From assembly GCF_029392895.1 (NCBI RefSeq), contig NZ_CP114200.1:6826501-6890500 (forward strand): 64,000 nt of DNA, read 5' to 3'. The notes under the pieces are model-generated. The model searched no databases. It had not been told where the DNA came from and saw nothing but the letters and a program-made list of their open reading frames with translations. Made by a program: the position numbers and the translations under genes. This document shows positions 33,385 through 44,348 of this stretch, one piece after another. Each line of letters begins with the position of its first letter. Positions within the stretch are counted from its first letter, which is position 1. The stretch comes from Streptomyces sp. 71268. GTDB lineage: Bacteria; Actinomycetota; Actinomycetes; Streptomycetales; Streptomycetaceae.

Positions 33385-33732
33385 GTGGACCCCGCACCGC
33401 CCCAAGGTCCGGCCCGCAAGGCCGGACGACCCGACTTCATCGAGGTGCAGTCCAGCGAGGAATTCGCCGAACTGCGCCGCTCCCACCGCTCGTTCGCCTT
33501 CCCGCTCACGATCGCGTTCGTCAGCTGGTACCTGCTCTACGTGCTGCTGTCGAGCTACGCGGGCGACCTGATGGGCAAGCAGGTCGTCGGCAACGTCAAC
33601 GTGGCCCTCGTCTTCGGCCTGCTGCAGTTCCTGTCCACCTTCGCCATCGCCTGGTGGTACGCCCGCCACGCCAACGCCAAGCTCGACCCGCGCGCCAGCG
33701 CGATCAAGGCCCGCCTGGAGAGTGAGTCGTGA
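33385..33732 (+). CDS. DUF485 family membrane protein, ActP partner
   Basis: 115 residues from GTG 33385 (GGAG site 5 nt upstream). Two membrane helices (about 40-60 and 75-95) and the conserved EFAELRRSHRSFAFPLTIAF segment define DUF485 (YjcH). In many bacteria this small protein is encoded immediately upstream of the acetate symporter, as here (GTGA overlap). Confidence 0.9.
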   Translation: MDPAPPQGPARKAGRPDFIEVQSSEEFAELRRSHRSFAFPLTIAFVSWYLLYVLLSSYAGDLMGKQVVGNVNVALVFGLLQFLSTFAIAWWYARHANAKLDPRASAIKARLESES

Positions 33733-35351
33733 CGGATACCCTCCACCTCGCCGCCGAGGGCGTCAGCGACCACCGGCCGCTGATTATCTCGCTGTTCGCG
33801 ACGTTCGTCCTGGTGACCCTCGGCATCACCGTGTGGGCCGGCAAGCAGACCAAGGACGCCACCGACTTCTACGCGGGCGGCCGGCAGTTCTCCGGCTTCC
33901 AGAACGGCCTGGCCATCTCCGGCGACTACATGTCCGCCGCGTCCTTCCTCGGCATCGCCGGCGCCATCGCCCTCTACGGCTACGACGGCTTCCTGTACTC
34001 CATCGGCTTCCTCGTCGCCTGGCTGGTCGCCCTGCTCCTGGTCGCCGAGCCGCTGCGCAACTCCGGCAGGTTCACCATGGGGGACGTGCTGGCGTACCGC
34101 ATGCGGCAGCGCCCGGTGCGCACCGCGGCCGGCATCTCCACCATCGTGGTCTCGATCTTCTACCTGCTGGCCCAGATGGCCGGCGCCGGCGTGCTGGTCT
34201 CGCTGCTGCTCGGCATCACCAGCGAGGCGGGCAAGATCCTCATCGTGGTGCTGGTCGGCGTGGTGATGATCCTCTACGTCTCGATCGGCGGCATGAAGGG
34301 CACCACCTGGGTGCAGATGGTCAAGGCGGTGCTGCTGATCGCCGGCACCCTGCTCATCACCTTCCTGGTCCTGCTGAAGTACGACTTCAACATCTCGACG
34401 CTGCTCGGCGAGGCCGCCGACAACAGCGGCGCCGGCGGCGCCTTCCTCGAACCCGGCCTCAAGTACGGCATCGACGCGACGACCAAGCTCGACTTCATCT
34501 CGCTCGGCATCGCGCTGGTGCTCGGCACGGCCGGCCTGCCGCACATCCTGATCCGCTTCTACACCGTGCCCACGTCGCAGGCCGCGCGCCGCTCGGTGAA
34601 CTGGGCCATCGGCATCATCGGTGGCTTCTACCTGATGACCATCGCGCTCGGCTTCGGCGCGGCGGCGCTTTTGAAACGCACCGACATCATCGAGTCCAAC
34701 AAGGCGGGCAACACCGCGGCGCCGCTGCTCGCGCAGGAGATCGGCGGCGGGCCCGACTCGGCGGGCGGGGCGATCCTGCTCGCGGTGATCTCGGCCGTGG
34801 CCTTCGCCACCATCCTCGCCGTCGTCGCCGGGCTCACCCTGGCCTCCTCGTCCTCCTTCGCGCACGACCTGTACGCCAACGTCATCCGCAAGGGCCAGGC
34901 GACGCAGAAGGAGGAGGTCTCCGCGGCCCGTTGGGCGACGGTCGGCATCGGCATCGCGGCCGTGGTGCTCGGCGTCTTCGCCCGCGACCTGAACGTCGCC
35001 GGCCTGGTGGCGCTGGCCTTCGCGGTGGCCGCGTCGGCCAACCTGCCGACGATCCTCTACAGCCTCTTCTGGAAGCGCTTCACCACCCAGGGCGCCCTCT
35101 GGTCGATCTACGGCGGGCTGTTCGCCTCGGTGTTCCTGGTGCTCTTCTCGCCGGTGGTCTCCGGCAAGGAGTCGTCGATGTTCCCGGACGTGGACTTCTA
35201 CTGGTTCCCGCTGGAGAACCCGGGCCTGGTCTCCATCCCGCTCGGCTTCCTGCTGGGCTGGATCGGCTCGCTGGTCTCCAAGGAGCCGGTGGACAAGGAG
35301 AAGTACGCCGAGCTCGAAGTGCGGTCGTTGACCGGCTACGGGGCGCACTGA
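33729..35351 (+). CDS. actP: Cation/acetate symporter (ActP), sodium:solute symporter family
   Basis: 540 residues from GTG 33729, about 13 membrane helices, solute:sodium symporter fold. It carries GGRQFSGFQNGLAISGDYMSAASFLG near the N-terminus, a family hallmark, and GTAGLPHILIRFYTVP in the middle. Predicted to import acetate, propionate or pyruvate. Coupled to the DUF485 gene, mirroring yjcH-actP. Confidence 0.92.
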   Translation: MTDTLHLAAEGVSDHRPLIISLFATFVLVTLGITVWAGKQTKDATDFYAGGRQFSGFQNGLAISGDYMSAASFLGIAGAIALYGYDGFLYSIGFLVAWLVALLLVAEPLRNSGRFTMGDVLAYRMRQRPVRTAAGISTIVVSIFYLLAQMAGAGVLVSLLLGITSEAGKILIVVLVGVVMILYVSIGGMKGTTWVQMVKAVLLIAGTLLITFLVLLKYDFNISTLLGEAADNSGAGGAFLEPGLKYGIDATTKLDFISLGIALVLGTAGLPHILIRFYTVPTSQAARRSVNWAIGIIGGFYLMTIALGFGAAALLKRTDIIESNKAGNTAAPLLAQEIGGGPDSAGGAILLAVISAVAFATILAVVAGLTLASSSSFAHDLYANVIRKGQATQKEEVSAARWATVGIGIAAVVLGVFARDLNVAGLVALAFAVAASANLPTILYSLFWKRFTTQGALWSIYGGLFASVFLVLFSPVVSGKESSMFPDVDFYWFPLENPGLVSIPLGFLLGWIGSLVSKEPVDKEKYAELEVRSLTGYGAH

Positions 35352-35485
35352 CCCCGGCGCCCCACCCCGTCGCGCGGGCCCGACGCCACCTCGGCGCCGG
35401 GCCCGCGCCGCGTCCCGCCGCCCCGCGATCCAGCGTTCTGTCGGGCCACGGGGGAGATCGCGTACGCTGCGAGACACTTGACACG

Positions 35486-35510
35486 GGGTCCCCTCCGGCA
35501 CAGGGGACCC
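35486..35510 (+). terminator. Perfect hairpin between actP and moaA
   Basis: GGGTCCCCT (35486-35494) and AGGGGACCC (35502-35510), 9-bp arms, 7-nt loop CCGGCAC. It lies 135 nt after actP and 43 nt before moaA. It could terminate the actP transcript or be a structure in the moaA 5' leader. No molybdenum-cofactor riboswitch features are evident. Confidence 0.55.
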
Positions 35511-35553
35511 GCCGGCAACGTCAGGTCGTGCGTCACGCGAGAAGGGTCGCCAC

Positions 35554-36543
35554 ATGCTGCTCGATACCTACGGTCGGGTCGCGACCGACCTCCGGGTGTC
35601 CCTCACCGACCGCTGCAACCTCCGGTGCACCTACTGCATGCCCGCCGAGGGCCTGAACTGGCTGCCCAAGCCCGAGTTGCTCACCGACGACGAGATCGTC
35701 CGGCTGGTCTCCATAGCCGTCACCCAGCTGGGCGTCACCGAGGTCCGCTTCACCGGCGGCGAGCCGCTGCTCCGCCCGGGCCTGGTCGCCATCGTCGAAC
35801 GCTGCGCCGCCCTCACCCCGCGCCCCCAGATCTCGCTGACCACCAACGGCATCGGCCTCGTCCGCACCGCCACCGCCCTGCGCGGTGCCGGCCTCGACCG
35901 GGTCAACGTCTCCCTCGACACACTGCGGCCCGACGTCTTCCAGACCATGACCCGGCGCAAGCGACACCAGGACGTGCTCGACGGCCTCGCCGCCGCCCGC
36001 GCCGCCGGCCTCACCCCCGTCAAGGTCAACGCCGTCCTGATGCCCGGGCTCAACGACGACGAGGCCCCCGACCTGCTCGCCTGGGCCGTCGAGAACCGCT
36101 ACGAGCTGCGCTTCATCGAGCAGATGCCGCTGGACGCCCAGCACGGCTGGAAGCGCGAGGGCATGGTCACCGCCGGCGACATCCTGGCGAGCCTGCGCAC
36201 CCGCTTCGCGCTCACCCCTGAGCACGAGGACGAGCGCGGCTCCGCGCCGGCCGAGCGCTGGCTGGTGGACGGCGGCCCGGCGCGGGTCGGCGTCATCGCC
36301 TCCGTCACCCGCCCCTTCTGCCGCGCCTGCGACCGCACCCGGCTCACCGCCGACGGCCAGGTGCGCACCTGCCTGTTCGCCCGCGAGGAGACCGACCTGC
36401 GCGCCGCGCTGCGCTCCGGGGCGCCGGACGCCGAGGTGGCCGAGCGGTGGCGACGCGCGATGTGGGGCAAGAAGGCCGGCTCCGGCCTCGACGACCCGAC
36501 CTTCCTCCAGCCGCAGCGGCCGATGTCAGCTATCGGGGGCTGA
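35554..36543 (+). CDS. moaA: GTP 3',8-cyclase MoaA (molybdenum cofactor synthesis)
   Basis: 329-residue radical SAM enzyme. N-terminal cluster motif RCNLRCTYCM (Cys21, Cys25, Cys28); C-terminal cluster ligands in FCRACDRTRL and VRTCLF; the protein ends in Gly-Gly as the MoaA tail does. It rearranges GTP to 3',8-cyclo-GTP, the first step of molybdopterin synthesis. AGAAGG precedes the ATG. It overlaps the convergent small gene by 18 bases. Other moa genes are not in the window. Confidence 0.95.
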   Translation: MLLDTYGRVATDLRVSLTDRCNLRCTYCMPAEGLNWLPKPELLTDDEIVRLVSIAVTQLGVTEVRFTGGEPLLRPGLVAIVERCAALTPRPQISLTTNGIGLVRTATALRGAGLDRVNVSLDTLRPDVFQTMTRRKRHQDVLDGLAAARAAGLTPVKVNAVLMPGLNDDEAPDLLAWAVENRYELRFIEQMPLDAQHGWKREGMVTAGDILASLRTRFALTPEHEDERGSAPAERWLVDGGPARVGVIASVTRPFCRACDRTRLTADGQVRTCLFAREETDLRAALRSGAPDAEVAERWRRAMWGKKAGSGLDDPTFLQPQRPMSAIGG

Positions 36544-36750
36544 CCACTCGGCCAGCGGCACGGTGTCCCTGAGGAAGCCGCGGATGCCGAGGAACTGCGA
36601 GAGGTGCTCGCGGTGGGCCGGGCACGCCAGCCACGTCTTGCGGCGCTCGGGGGTGTGCAGCTTGGGGTTGTTCCAGGCGAGCACCCACACCGCGGGCTCG
36701 CGGCAGCCCTTGGCTGAGCAGATGGCATCGGAGGTGTCGGACGCGTTCAC
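36526..36750 (-). CDS. Small conserved zinc-ribbon-like protein
   Basis: 74 residues with Cys11, Cys16, Cys43 and His46 (CSAKGC ... CPAH), a plausible metal site, and Trp-rich strands (AVWVLAWNNPK). Found as a conserved small hypothetical in actinobacteria (recall). It overlaps the 3' end of moaA on the opposite strand, so the two stops share coding DNA. Function unknown. Confidence 0.78.
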   Translation of the reverse strand: MNASDTSDAICSAKGCREPAVWVLAWNNPKLHTPERRKTWLACPAHREHLSQFLGIRGFLRDTVPLAEWSAPDS

Positions 36751-36814
36751 GACTGCGACCCTACGCGACGGCGCCCGGGGCGACCGGCGACCCCGATATT
36801 GGTCTGGACATGAC

Positions 36815-36850
36815 GACGCCGGGCAGCCACGGGGGGAGCCGCCCGGCGTC
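36815..36850. terminator. GC hairpin downstream of the DUF3099 gene
   Basis: GACGCCGGGC (36815-36824) and GCCCGGCGTC (36841-36850), perfect 10-bp arms with a 16-nt loop, between the small zinc-ribbon gene and DUF3099, both leftward. It probably ends the DUF3099 transcript. Confidence 0.55.
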
Positions 36851-36972
36851 AGTCCGTCGCTCCGACGGGGGATGCGGAGCGCCTACGAAGTATGTCACGC
36901 GGGACCCAGTGCGGTGCAGCGGAACCGCACGATTGATCTGAGGTTTTCTTGAGCTTGCCACGCCACCCCAGG

Positions 36973-37347
36973 TCAGCCCCGGTGCTCCCGGGACTCGCCC
37001 GGAGTGGGCGCCGCCTTCTCGTGTCCGGATTCCGGTGCGGAGGGCCGGTTCGGGCCCATCAGCATGGGCCGGGCGGGGGGCGGAATGAACGTGGACGGCA
37101 ACCTCGGCGCGTTCTCCCGCCCCGCGTTGGCGATCACCACGGCCACGTAGGGGAGCAGGATGCCGAGCGCGAGGGCGACGAAGGCGACGTGGCGCTCGAC
37201 GTTCCACAACACGGCCGCGAGGATCACGGACAGCGTACGCACGGACATCGAGATCACATAGCGCCGCTGCCTGCGCCGCACGTCATCGGCCAGGCCCTCC
37301 CTGGCACCGGTGATCCGGAAGACCTCGGGGCCGTTGTGCTTCCGCAT
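36973..37347 (-). CDS. DUF3099 family membrane protein
   Basis: 124 residues. N-terminal RKHNGPEVFRITGAREGLADD is the conserved start of DUF3099. Two membrane segments follow (about 35-52 and 58-77), then a disordered Pro-rich tail. Widespread in actinobacteria; the function is unknown. Monocistronic. Confidence 0.85.
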   Translation of the reverse strand: MRKHNGPEVFRITGAREGLADDVRRRQRRYVISMSVRTLSVILAAVLWNVERHVAFVALALGILLPYVAVVIANAGRENAPRLPSTFIPPPARPMLMGPNRPSAPESGHEKAAPTPGESREHRG

Positions 37348-37561
37348 CTCGCTCCACCACCTACCTGACGGGTCGAACGTACCCGGCTCCGGACACCGTC
37401 AACGGTACGCCGCGGCCGGCCCGGGTACGAGACCGGGGCACCCCGACCCGCCCGCTCGGCCGACGCCGGGTCGCCCCGAGCCCGTCCCCTGACATGCGAC
37501 GTGGGCGAACCGGTCGGACACTTGGACCGGGATGCGCACACCCGCCGCTAGAGGAGGCGAC

Positions 37562-37834
37562 ATGAGCTGGTTGTGGGCCATCATCGTGGGCCTGGTCCTG
37601 GGCCTGCTGGCCAAGGCCATTCTCCCCGGCAAGCAGAACATCCCGATCTGGCTGACGATCATCTTCGGCATCATCGGCAGCATCATCGGCAACGCGGTCG
37701 CTGGCTGGATCGGAGTGGACGACACCAAGGGGATCGACTGGATCCGGCATCTGCTGCAACTGGCCGGTGCCGTGCTCGTCGTCGGCGTCGGCGACCGGCT
37801 CTGGGCGTCGATCAAGGGGAAACGCCACGCCTGA
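37562..37834 (+). CDS. GlsB/YeaQ/YmgE family stress membrane protein
   Basis: 90 residues from ATG 37562, with GAGGAGG 4 nt upstream. Three hydrophobic Gly-rich helices including IIFGIIGSIIGNAVAGWIG, the family signature (transglycosylase-associated protein). Typically stress-induced. The C-terminus is short and basic. Converges on tyrS across a strong hairpin. Confidence 0.9.
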   Translation: MSWLWAIIVGLVLGLLAKAILPGKQNIPIWLTIIFGIIGSIIGNAVAGWIGVDDTKGIDWIRHLLQLAGAVLVVGVGDRLWASIKGKRHA

Positions 37835-37860
37835 CCCGGTCGGCGACGACCGGGCGGCCC

Positions 37861-37902
37861 CGCCGGGGGCCGGCCACGCACCCGCGTGGCCGACCCCCGG
37901 CG
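37861..37902. terminator. Bidirectional hairpin between glsB-like gene and tyrS
   Basis: Arms 37861-37879 and 37884-37902, 19 bp with a single C/A mismatch, loop ACCC. Strong symmetric terminator between convergent genes. Confidence 0.85.
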
Positions 37903-37910
37903 GCACCCTG

Positions 37911-39179
37911 TCAGTCGGCCGCGACCTCGATCGCGGCCAGGTTCTTCTTGCCGCGCCGCAGCACCAGCCAGCGGCCGTGCAACAGGTCCGCCTCGTCGAG
38001 CTCGGCGTCCTCGGAGGTCACCTTGGCGTTGTTCACGTAGGCGCCACCCTCCTTCACCGTGCGTCGCGCGGCCGACTTGCTGGCCACCAGGCCCACGGCG
38101 GCGAACAGGTCCACCACCGGGGCCAGCGTGCCCATCCGCGCGTGCGGCAGCTCGGACAGCGCGGCGCTCAGCGTCGCGGCGTCCAGCTCGGCCAGGTCGC
38201 CCTGCCCGAACAGCGCCCGGGACGCGGCGATGACCGCGGCGCACTGGTCGGCGCCGTGCACCAGCGTCGTCAGCTCCTCCGCCAGCGCGCGCTGGGCCGC
38301 CCGCGCCTGCGGGCGCTCCTCGGTCGACCTCTCCAGCTCCTCCAGCTCCTGCCGGCTCCTGAAGGAGAGGATGCGCGCGTACCGGCTCACGTCCCGGTCG
38401 TCCACGTTCAGCCAGAACTGGTAGAACGCGTACGGCGTGGTCATCTCCGGGTCGAGCCAGACCGAGCCGCCCTCGGTCTTGCCGAACTTGGTGCCGTCCG
38501 CCTTCGTCATCAGCGGCGTCGCCAGCGCGTGCACCGTGGCCTGCGGCTCCAGGCGGTGGATCAGGTCGATGCCCGCCGTGAGGTTGCCCCACTGGTCGCT
38601 GCCGCCCTGCTGGAGCACGCAGCCGTGGCGACGGTACAGCTCCAGGAAGTCCATGCCCTGGAGCAACTGGTAGCTGAACTCGGTGTAGCTGATGCCCTGC
38701 TCGGACTCCAGCCGGCGGGCGACCGAGTCCTTGGTGAGCATCTTGTTCACCCGGAAGTGCTTGCCGATGTCCCGCAGGAACTCGATCGCCGACAGGCCCT
38801 CGGTCCAGTCCAGGTTGTTGACCAGCACGGCCGCGTTCTCGCCGTCGAAGGTCAGGAACGGCTCGATCTGGGCGCGCAGCCGGGTCACCCAGTTCGCGAC
38901 CGTCGCCGGGTCGTTCAGCGTGCGCTCGGCGGTGGGCCGCGGGTCACCGATCTGCCCGGTGGCCCCGCCGACCAGCGCCAGCGGCCGGTGCCCCGCCCGC
39001 TGGAGCCGGCGCATCGTGAGCACCTGCACGAGGTGCCCGACGTGCAGCGACGCCGCGGTCGGGTCGAAGCCGCAATAGAAGGTGACGGGACCGTCCGCGA
39101 GGGCCTTGCGCAAAGCGTCCTCGTCCGTGGACTGGGCGAAGAGCCCACGCCACTTCAGGTCGTCGACGATGTCCGTCAC
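37911..39179 (-). CDS. tyrS: Tyrosyl-tRNA synthetase
   Basis: 422 residues from GTG 39179 ([13 protein letters not shown]). The longer open frame to 39356 is not typical for TyrRS. Class I signatures are HVGH at 46-49 and KFGKT near 231 (KMSKS variant). The tyrosine-binding and anticodon regions and the C-terminal S4 RNA-binding domain ([18 protein letters not shown]) are present. Charges tRNA-Tyr. AGGAG lies upstream but at long spacing. Confidence 0.96.
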   Translation of the reverse strand: MTDIVDDLKWRGLFAQSTDEDALRKALADGPVTFYCGFDPTAASLHVGHLVQVLTMRRLQRAGHRPLALVGGATGQIGDPRPTAERTLNDPATVANWVTRLRAQIEPFLTFDGENAAVLVNNLDWTEGLSAIEFLRDIGKHFRVNKMLTKDSVARRLESEQGISYTEFSYQLLQGMDFLELYRRHGCVLQQGGSDQWGNLTAGIDLIHRLEPQATVHALATPLMTKADGTKFGKTEGGSVWLDPEMTTPYAFYQFWLNVDDRDVSRYARILSFRSRQELEELERSTEERPQARAAQRALAEELTTLVHGADQCAAVIAASRALFGQGDLAELDAATLSAALSELPHARMGTLAPVVDLFAAVGLVASKSAARRTVKEGGAYVNNAKVTSEDAELDEADLLHGRWLVLRRGKKNLAAIEVAAD

Positions 39180-39271
39180 GGTTCTCGTATCTCCTTGTAT
39201 GGCTTGTTCGTCCGGAGCGTCCGTAGGCCGGCCCGATCCGCCGGAGCGAGCCGGCTCGCTCCGGTACGAGG

Positions 39272-40695
39272 TTATACGCCCTCGCTGACCGAGCTCATGT
39301 GGAAGTCGGGCACGCGCAGCGCCGGCATCGCGGTCCTGGGGAAGTAGTCGCCCCACTCGCGCGACAGCGTCCGCTCGGTACGCCCCGCCTCGCTGGCCCG
39401 GGAGAGCAGGTCCACCGGCGACTCGTTGAACCGGAAGTTGTTCACCTCGCCGACGACCTCACCCCGCTCCACCAGGTAGACACCGTCCCGGGTCAGCCCC
39501 GTCAGCAGCAGCGTCGCCGGGTCCACCTCGCGGATGTACCACAGGCAGGTCAGCAGCAGCGCGGGCCCGTCGTGCCCGGCGTCGGCCACCAGGTCGGCCA
39601 GGGAGCGCGAGCCGCCCCCGTCCAGGATCAGGTTGTCCACCGCGGGGGCCACCGGCAGCCCGGTCAGCGCGGCGCTGTGCCGGCTGGTCACCAGGCGGGA
39701 CAGCGCGCCGTCCCTGATCCACTCGGTGGGGCCCAGCGGCAGCCCGTTGTCGAAGACCGACGCGTCGCCGCCCGAGCTGTGCGCCAGCACGAACGGCGCC
39801 GCCTCAAGCCCGGGCTCGCCCGGGTCGCTGCGCAGCGTCAGCGGCAGCTTGGCCAGCCGCTCGCCGACCTTGGTGCTGCCGCCCGGCTTGCTGAAGACCG
39901 TACGACCCTCGGCGGCGTCCCGCCCCGACGACGACCAGAGCTGGTAGATCAGCAGGTCCGCCACGGCCGTCGGCGGCAGCAGCGTCTCGTACCGCCCGGC
40001 CGGCAGCTCCGTGCGGCGCCGCGCCCACTCCAGGCGCTGGGCCAGCTCCGCGTCGAGCGCCAGCGGGTCCACGTCCGTGAAGTTGTTCGTGGCGCGCCCG
40101 ACCCAGGCGGAGCGCGGGACGGGCGCGTCGCCCGCCCCCGGCGCCTTCGCGTTCAGCTCCAACGTGCCGCTGGGCTGGTCGTGGCGCAGCCGCAGCCCGG
40201 TGGAGGTGCCCAGGTAGCTGGAGACCAGCTCGTGGTAGGCGAAGCCGTACAGGTCGCGGCCGGCCGCGCGGGCGCGGCCGAACGCCTCGCCGAGCGCGGG
40301 CGCGAACGCCGCGAAGACCTCGGACGAGGTCTCGGCGGGGGCCTCGGTGAAGGTCGCCGACGGCGTGCCGCCGCTCACCAGCGGGCCCGCGTCCTCGGCG
40401 GGGCCGGCGCCGCTGGCCGCCGCCTCGGCCGCGCGTACCAGCGGCTCCAGGTCCTCGGCGGTCACGGCGGAGCGGGAGACGACGCCGGAGGCGGTGCCCT
40501 CGCGGCCGTCGACCGTCGCGATCACCGTGAGCGTGCGGTCGCGGGTGACGCCGTTGGTGGTCAGCGCGTTGCGGGCCCAGCGCAGGTTGGCGCTGGAGCG
40601 CTCGTCGGCGATGACCACGCAGCCGTCGGCGCGGGACAGGTCAAGGGCGCGCTCGACGATCTCGTGCGGCGCGGTGGTGCGGTGCGTGGCGGCGC

Positions 40696-40699
<4 letters not shown>
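39272..40699 (-). CDS. pmbA: TldD/PmbA family metallopeptidase-related protein (PmbA/TldE-like)
   Basis: 475 residues, U62 family. No HExxxH metal motif is visible, which marks it as the non-catalytic PmbA/TldE-like partner. Conserved parts include [13 protein letters not shown] near the N-terminus and [17 protein letters not shown] near the C-terminus. Its ATG overlaps the tldD stop by 4 bases. The pair degrades or trims peptides, such as microcin and antitoxins in E. coli, and RiPP leaders in some actinobacteria. Confidence 0.88.
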
Positions 40700-42219
<1,520 letters not shown>

Positions 42220-42574
42220 GGGCGCCTCACCTTCTCGATGACTCGATTCGTCACGGCAGTGAATCATGTCGCCGCCCTGGTCCGGCGTGGTTTTGTGCCG
42301 GCGTGACGAGCCGGCCGGGACGGCGGCCGGTTCGCCGCTCCCTGCCGTCGCCGCGGCGCGCGGCGCCCTGCCGCGGCCGGGCACGCGCTGGTGTGCGCCG
42401 ATCCACGCACCGTAGCCGTCGGCACGCGAGAGTGGCCCGTGGCCGGTCGGACGGCCGGTTCTGTAGGGACCCGACAGCGCGCGCCGTACGCCCCTGTCGG
42501 AGGCGGCTTCTCCGTCGGGACCGGGGGACCGATAGTTTTCGGGTATCCAGACCGCTTATCGAAAGGGTGGACCC
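42220..42574. other. Divergent promoter gap between tldD and fabG
   Basis: Holds an inverted repeat CCGACAG (42471-42477) and CTGTCGG (42494-42500), perfect 7-bp arms with 16-nt spacer, about 75 nt before fabG. This is a candidate operator for the fatty-acid pair. The fabG ribosome site GAAAGGGTGG is at its right end. No gene is seen. Confidence 0.5.
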
Positions 42575-43279
42575 TTGAGCCGCTCGGTTCTCGTCACCGG
42601 TGGAAACCGGGGCATCGGCCTCGCTATCGCTCGCGCGTTCGCCGACGCGGGGGACAAGGTCGCCATCACCTACCGCTCCGGCGAGCCGCCGGCCGGATTC
42701 CTCGCCGTCAAGTGCGACATCACGGAGCCGGAGCAGGTCGAGCAGGCGTACAAGGAGATCGAGGAGAAGCAGGGCCCGGTCGAGGTGCTGATCGCCAACG
42801 CCGGCGTGACCCGTGACCAGCTTCTGATGCGCATGTCGGAAGAGGACTTCAGCTCCGTGCTGGAGACCAACCTCACCGGCACCTTCCGCGTCGTCAAGCG
42901 CGCCAACCGCGCCATGCTGCGCGCCCGCAAGGGCCGTATCGTGCTCATCTCCTCGGTCGTGGGCCTGCTCGGTTCGGCGGGGCAGTCGAACTACGCCGCG
43001 TCCAAGGCCGGTCTGGTGGGCTTCGCCCGCTCCCTCGCCCGCGAGCTCGGGTCGCGCAACATCACCGTGAACGTCGTCGCCCCCGGCTTCGTCGACACGG
43101 ACATGACCCGGGTGCTCAGCGACGAGCAGCGGGAGAGCATCGTGAAGCAGGTGCCCCTGGGCCGCTACGCCCAGGTCGAGGAGATCGCCGCCTCGGTCCG
43201 CTTCCTGGCCTCCGAGGAGGCCGCGTACATCACTGGAGCCGTCATTCCCGTCGACGGCGGATTGGGCATGGGTCACTGA
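42575..43279 (+). CDS. fabG: 3-oxoacyl-ACP reductase FabG
   Basis: 234-residue SDR. TTG start at 42575, an uncommon codon supported by AAAGGGTGG at proper spacing and by the family start SRSVLVTGGNRGIG. Cofactor loop TGGNRGIGLA at 8-17; catalytic Ser in LISSVVG and YAASK motif; C-terminal IPVDGGLGMGH. Reduces 3-oxoacyl-ACP in fatty acid elongation. Five bases separate it from fabI, so cotranscribed. Confidence 0.93.
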   Translation: MSRSVLVTGGNRGIGLAIARAFADAGDKVAITYRSGEPPAGFLAVKCDITEPEQVEQAYKEIEEKQGPVEVLIANAGVTRDQLLMRMSEEDFSSVLETNLTGTFRVVKRANRAMLRARKGRIVLISSVVGLLGSAGQSNYAASKAGLVGFARSLARELGSRNITVNVVAPGFVDTDMTRVLSDEQRESIVKQVPLGRYAQVEEIAASVRFLASEEAAYITGAVIPVDGGLGMGH

Positions 43280-43284
43280 ACGAC

Positions 43285-44058
43285 ATGAGTGGAATCCTCG
43301 CAGGCAAGCGCATCCTGATTACCGGCGTCCTGACCGATCACTCCATCGCCTTCCACGCCGCCAAGGTGGCGCAGGAGGAGGGCGCCGAGGTGATCCTCAC
43401 CGGCTTCGGCCGGGTCACGCTGGTGCAGCGGATCGCCAAGCGGCTGCCCAAGCCCGCGCCGGTCATCGAACTGGACGTGCAGAACCCGGAGCACCTGGCC
43501 TCGCTCGCCGACAAGATCCGCGAGCACTCCAGCGACGACACCGGCCTCGACGGCGTGGTGCACTCGATCGCCTTCGGGCCGCAGGGCGCGTTCAACTTCC
43601 TGGAGGCGGACTGGGAGGACGTCTCGACGGCGCTGCACGTCTCGGCGTACTCGCTCAAGTCGCTGACCATGGCCTGCCTGCCGCTGATGGAGAAGCGCGG
43701 CGGTTCGGTCGTGGGCATCACCTTCGACGGCTCCATCGCCTGGCCGAAGTACGACTGGATGGGCGTGGCCAAGGCCGCCCTGGAGTCCACGGGCCGCTAC
43801 CTCGCGCGCGACCTGGGCGCCAAGAACATCCGCTGCAACATGGTCTCGGCCGGCCCGATCAAGTCGATGGCCGCCAAGTCCATCCCGGGCTTCGAGGAAC
43901 TGGCCGACGTCTGGAACCACCGCGCCCCGATCGGCTGGGACCTGTCCGACCCCGAGCCCGCGGGCCGTGGCGTGGTCGCGCTCCTCTCGGACTTCTTCCC
44001 GAAGACCACCGGCGAGGTCGTGCACGTCGACGGCGGCGTGCACATGATGGGTGCCTGA
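43285..44058 (+). CDS. fabI: Enoyl-ACP reductase FabI (InhA-like)
   Basis: 257 residues. Extended FabI/InhA nucleotide loop GVLTDHSIAFHAAK and the active-site YDWMGVAKAALES (Tyr near 156, Lys 7 residues later) correspond to InhA Tyr158 and Lys165. It reduces trans-2-enoyl-ACP with NADH, the last step of the fatty acid elongation cycle. The InhA-like pattern makes it a potential target for isoniazid/triclosan-type inhibitors. Followed by a strong hairpin. Confidence 0.95.
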   Translation: MSGILAGKRILITGVLTDHSIAFHAAKVAQEEGAEVILTGFGRVTLVQRIAKRLPKPAPVIELDVQNPEHLASLADKIREHSSDDTGLDGVVHSIAFGPQGAFNFLEADWEDVSTALHVSAYSLKSLTMACLPLMEKRGGSVVGITFDGSIAWPKYDWMGVAKAALESTGRYLARDLGAKNIRCNMVSAGPIKSMAAKSIPGFEELADVWNHRAPIGWDLSDPEPAGRGVVALLSDFFPKTTGEVVHVDGGVHMMGA

Positions 44059-44107
44059 CCCACCGCCAACCGGCGCCCACCGTACGGGCGCCGCACTCGT
44101 ACGCGGG

Positions 44108-44146
44108 ACGACGCCCGCTCCGCCCGAACGGCGGGGCGGGCGTCGT
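44108..44146 (+). terminator. 17-bp hairpin terminator of fabG-fabI
   Basis: acgacgcccgctccgcc (44108-44124) and ggcggggcgggcgtcgt (44130-44146) pair fully with one G-U pair and loop CGAAC, 50 nt after fabI. Followed at once by a 21-bp tandem duplication. Confidence 0.8.
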
Positions 44147-44147
44147 C

Positions 44148-44189
44148 CGTCTCCAGCGCTCGTTCCCACGTCTCCAGTGCTCGTTCCCA
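44148..44189. repeat. Two tandem 21-bp copies
   Basis: cgtctccagcgctcgttccc plus a (44148-44168) and the same with one change (C to T at the 10th base; 44169-44189). Intergenic, immediately after the fab terminator. No function is apparent. Confidence 0.85.
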
Positions 44190-44348
44190 GGAGACGTCCC
44201 ACCGGCCGTCTCCGCTGTCCGTGTCCGGCCCGCGCCTCAGGCGGCCCGCTCGAGCGGCCTTCCCAGGTCGTGCGCCGGGGCGGTGCCGGCGACACTGTGA
44301 GGGAGCCGGGGGCACCCCCCCCGGCAACGCGCTAAGAGAGGTGTCGGC

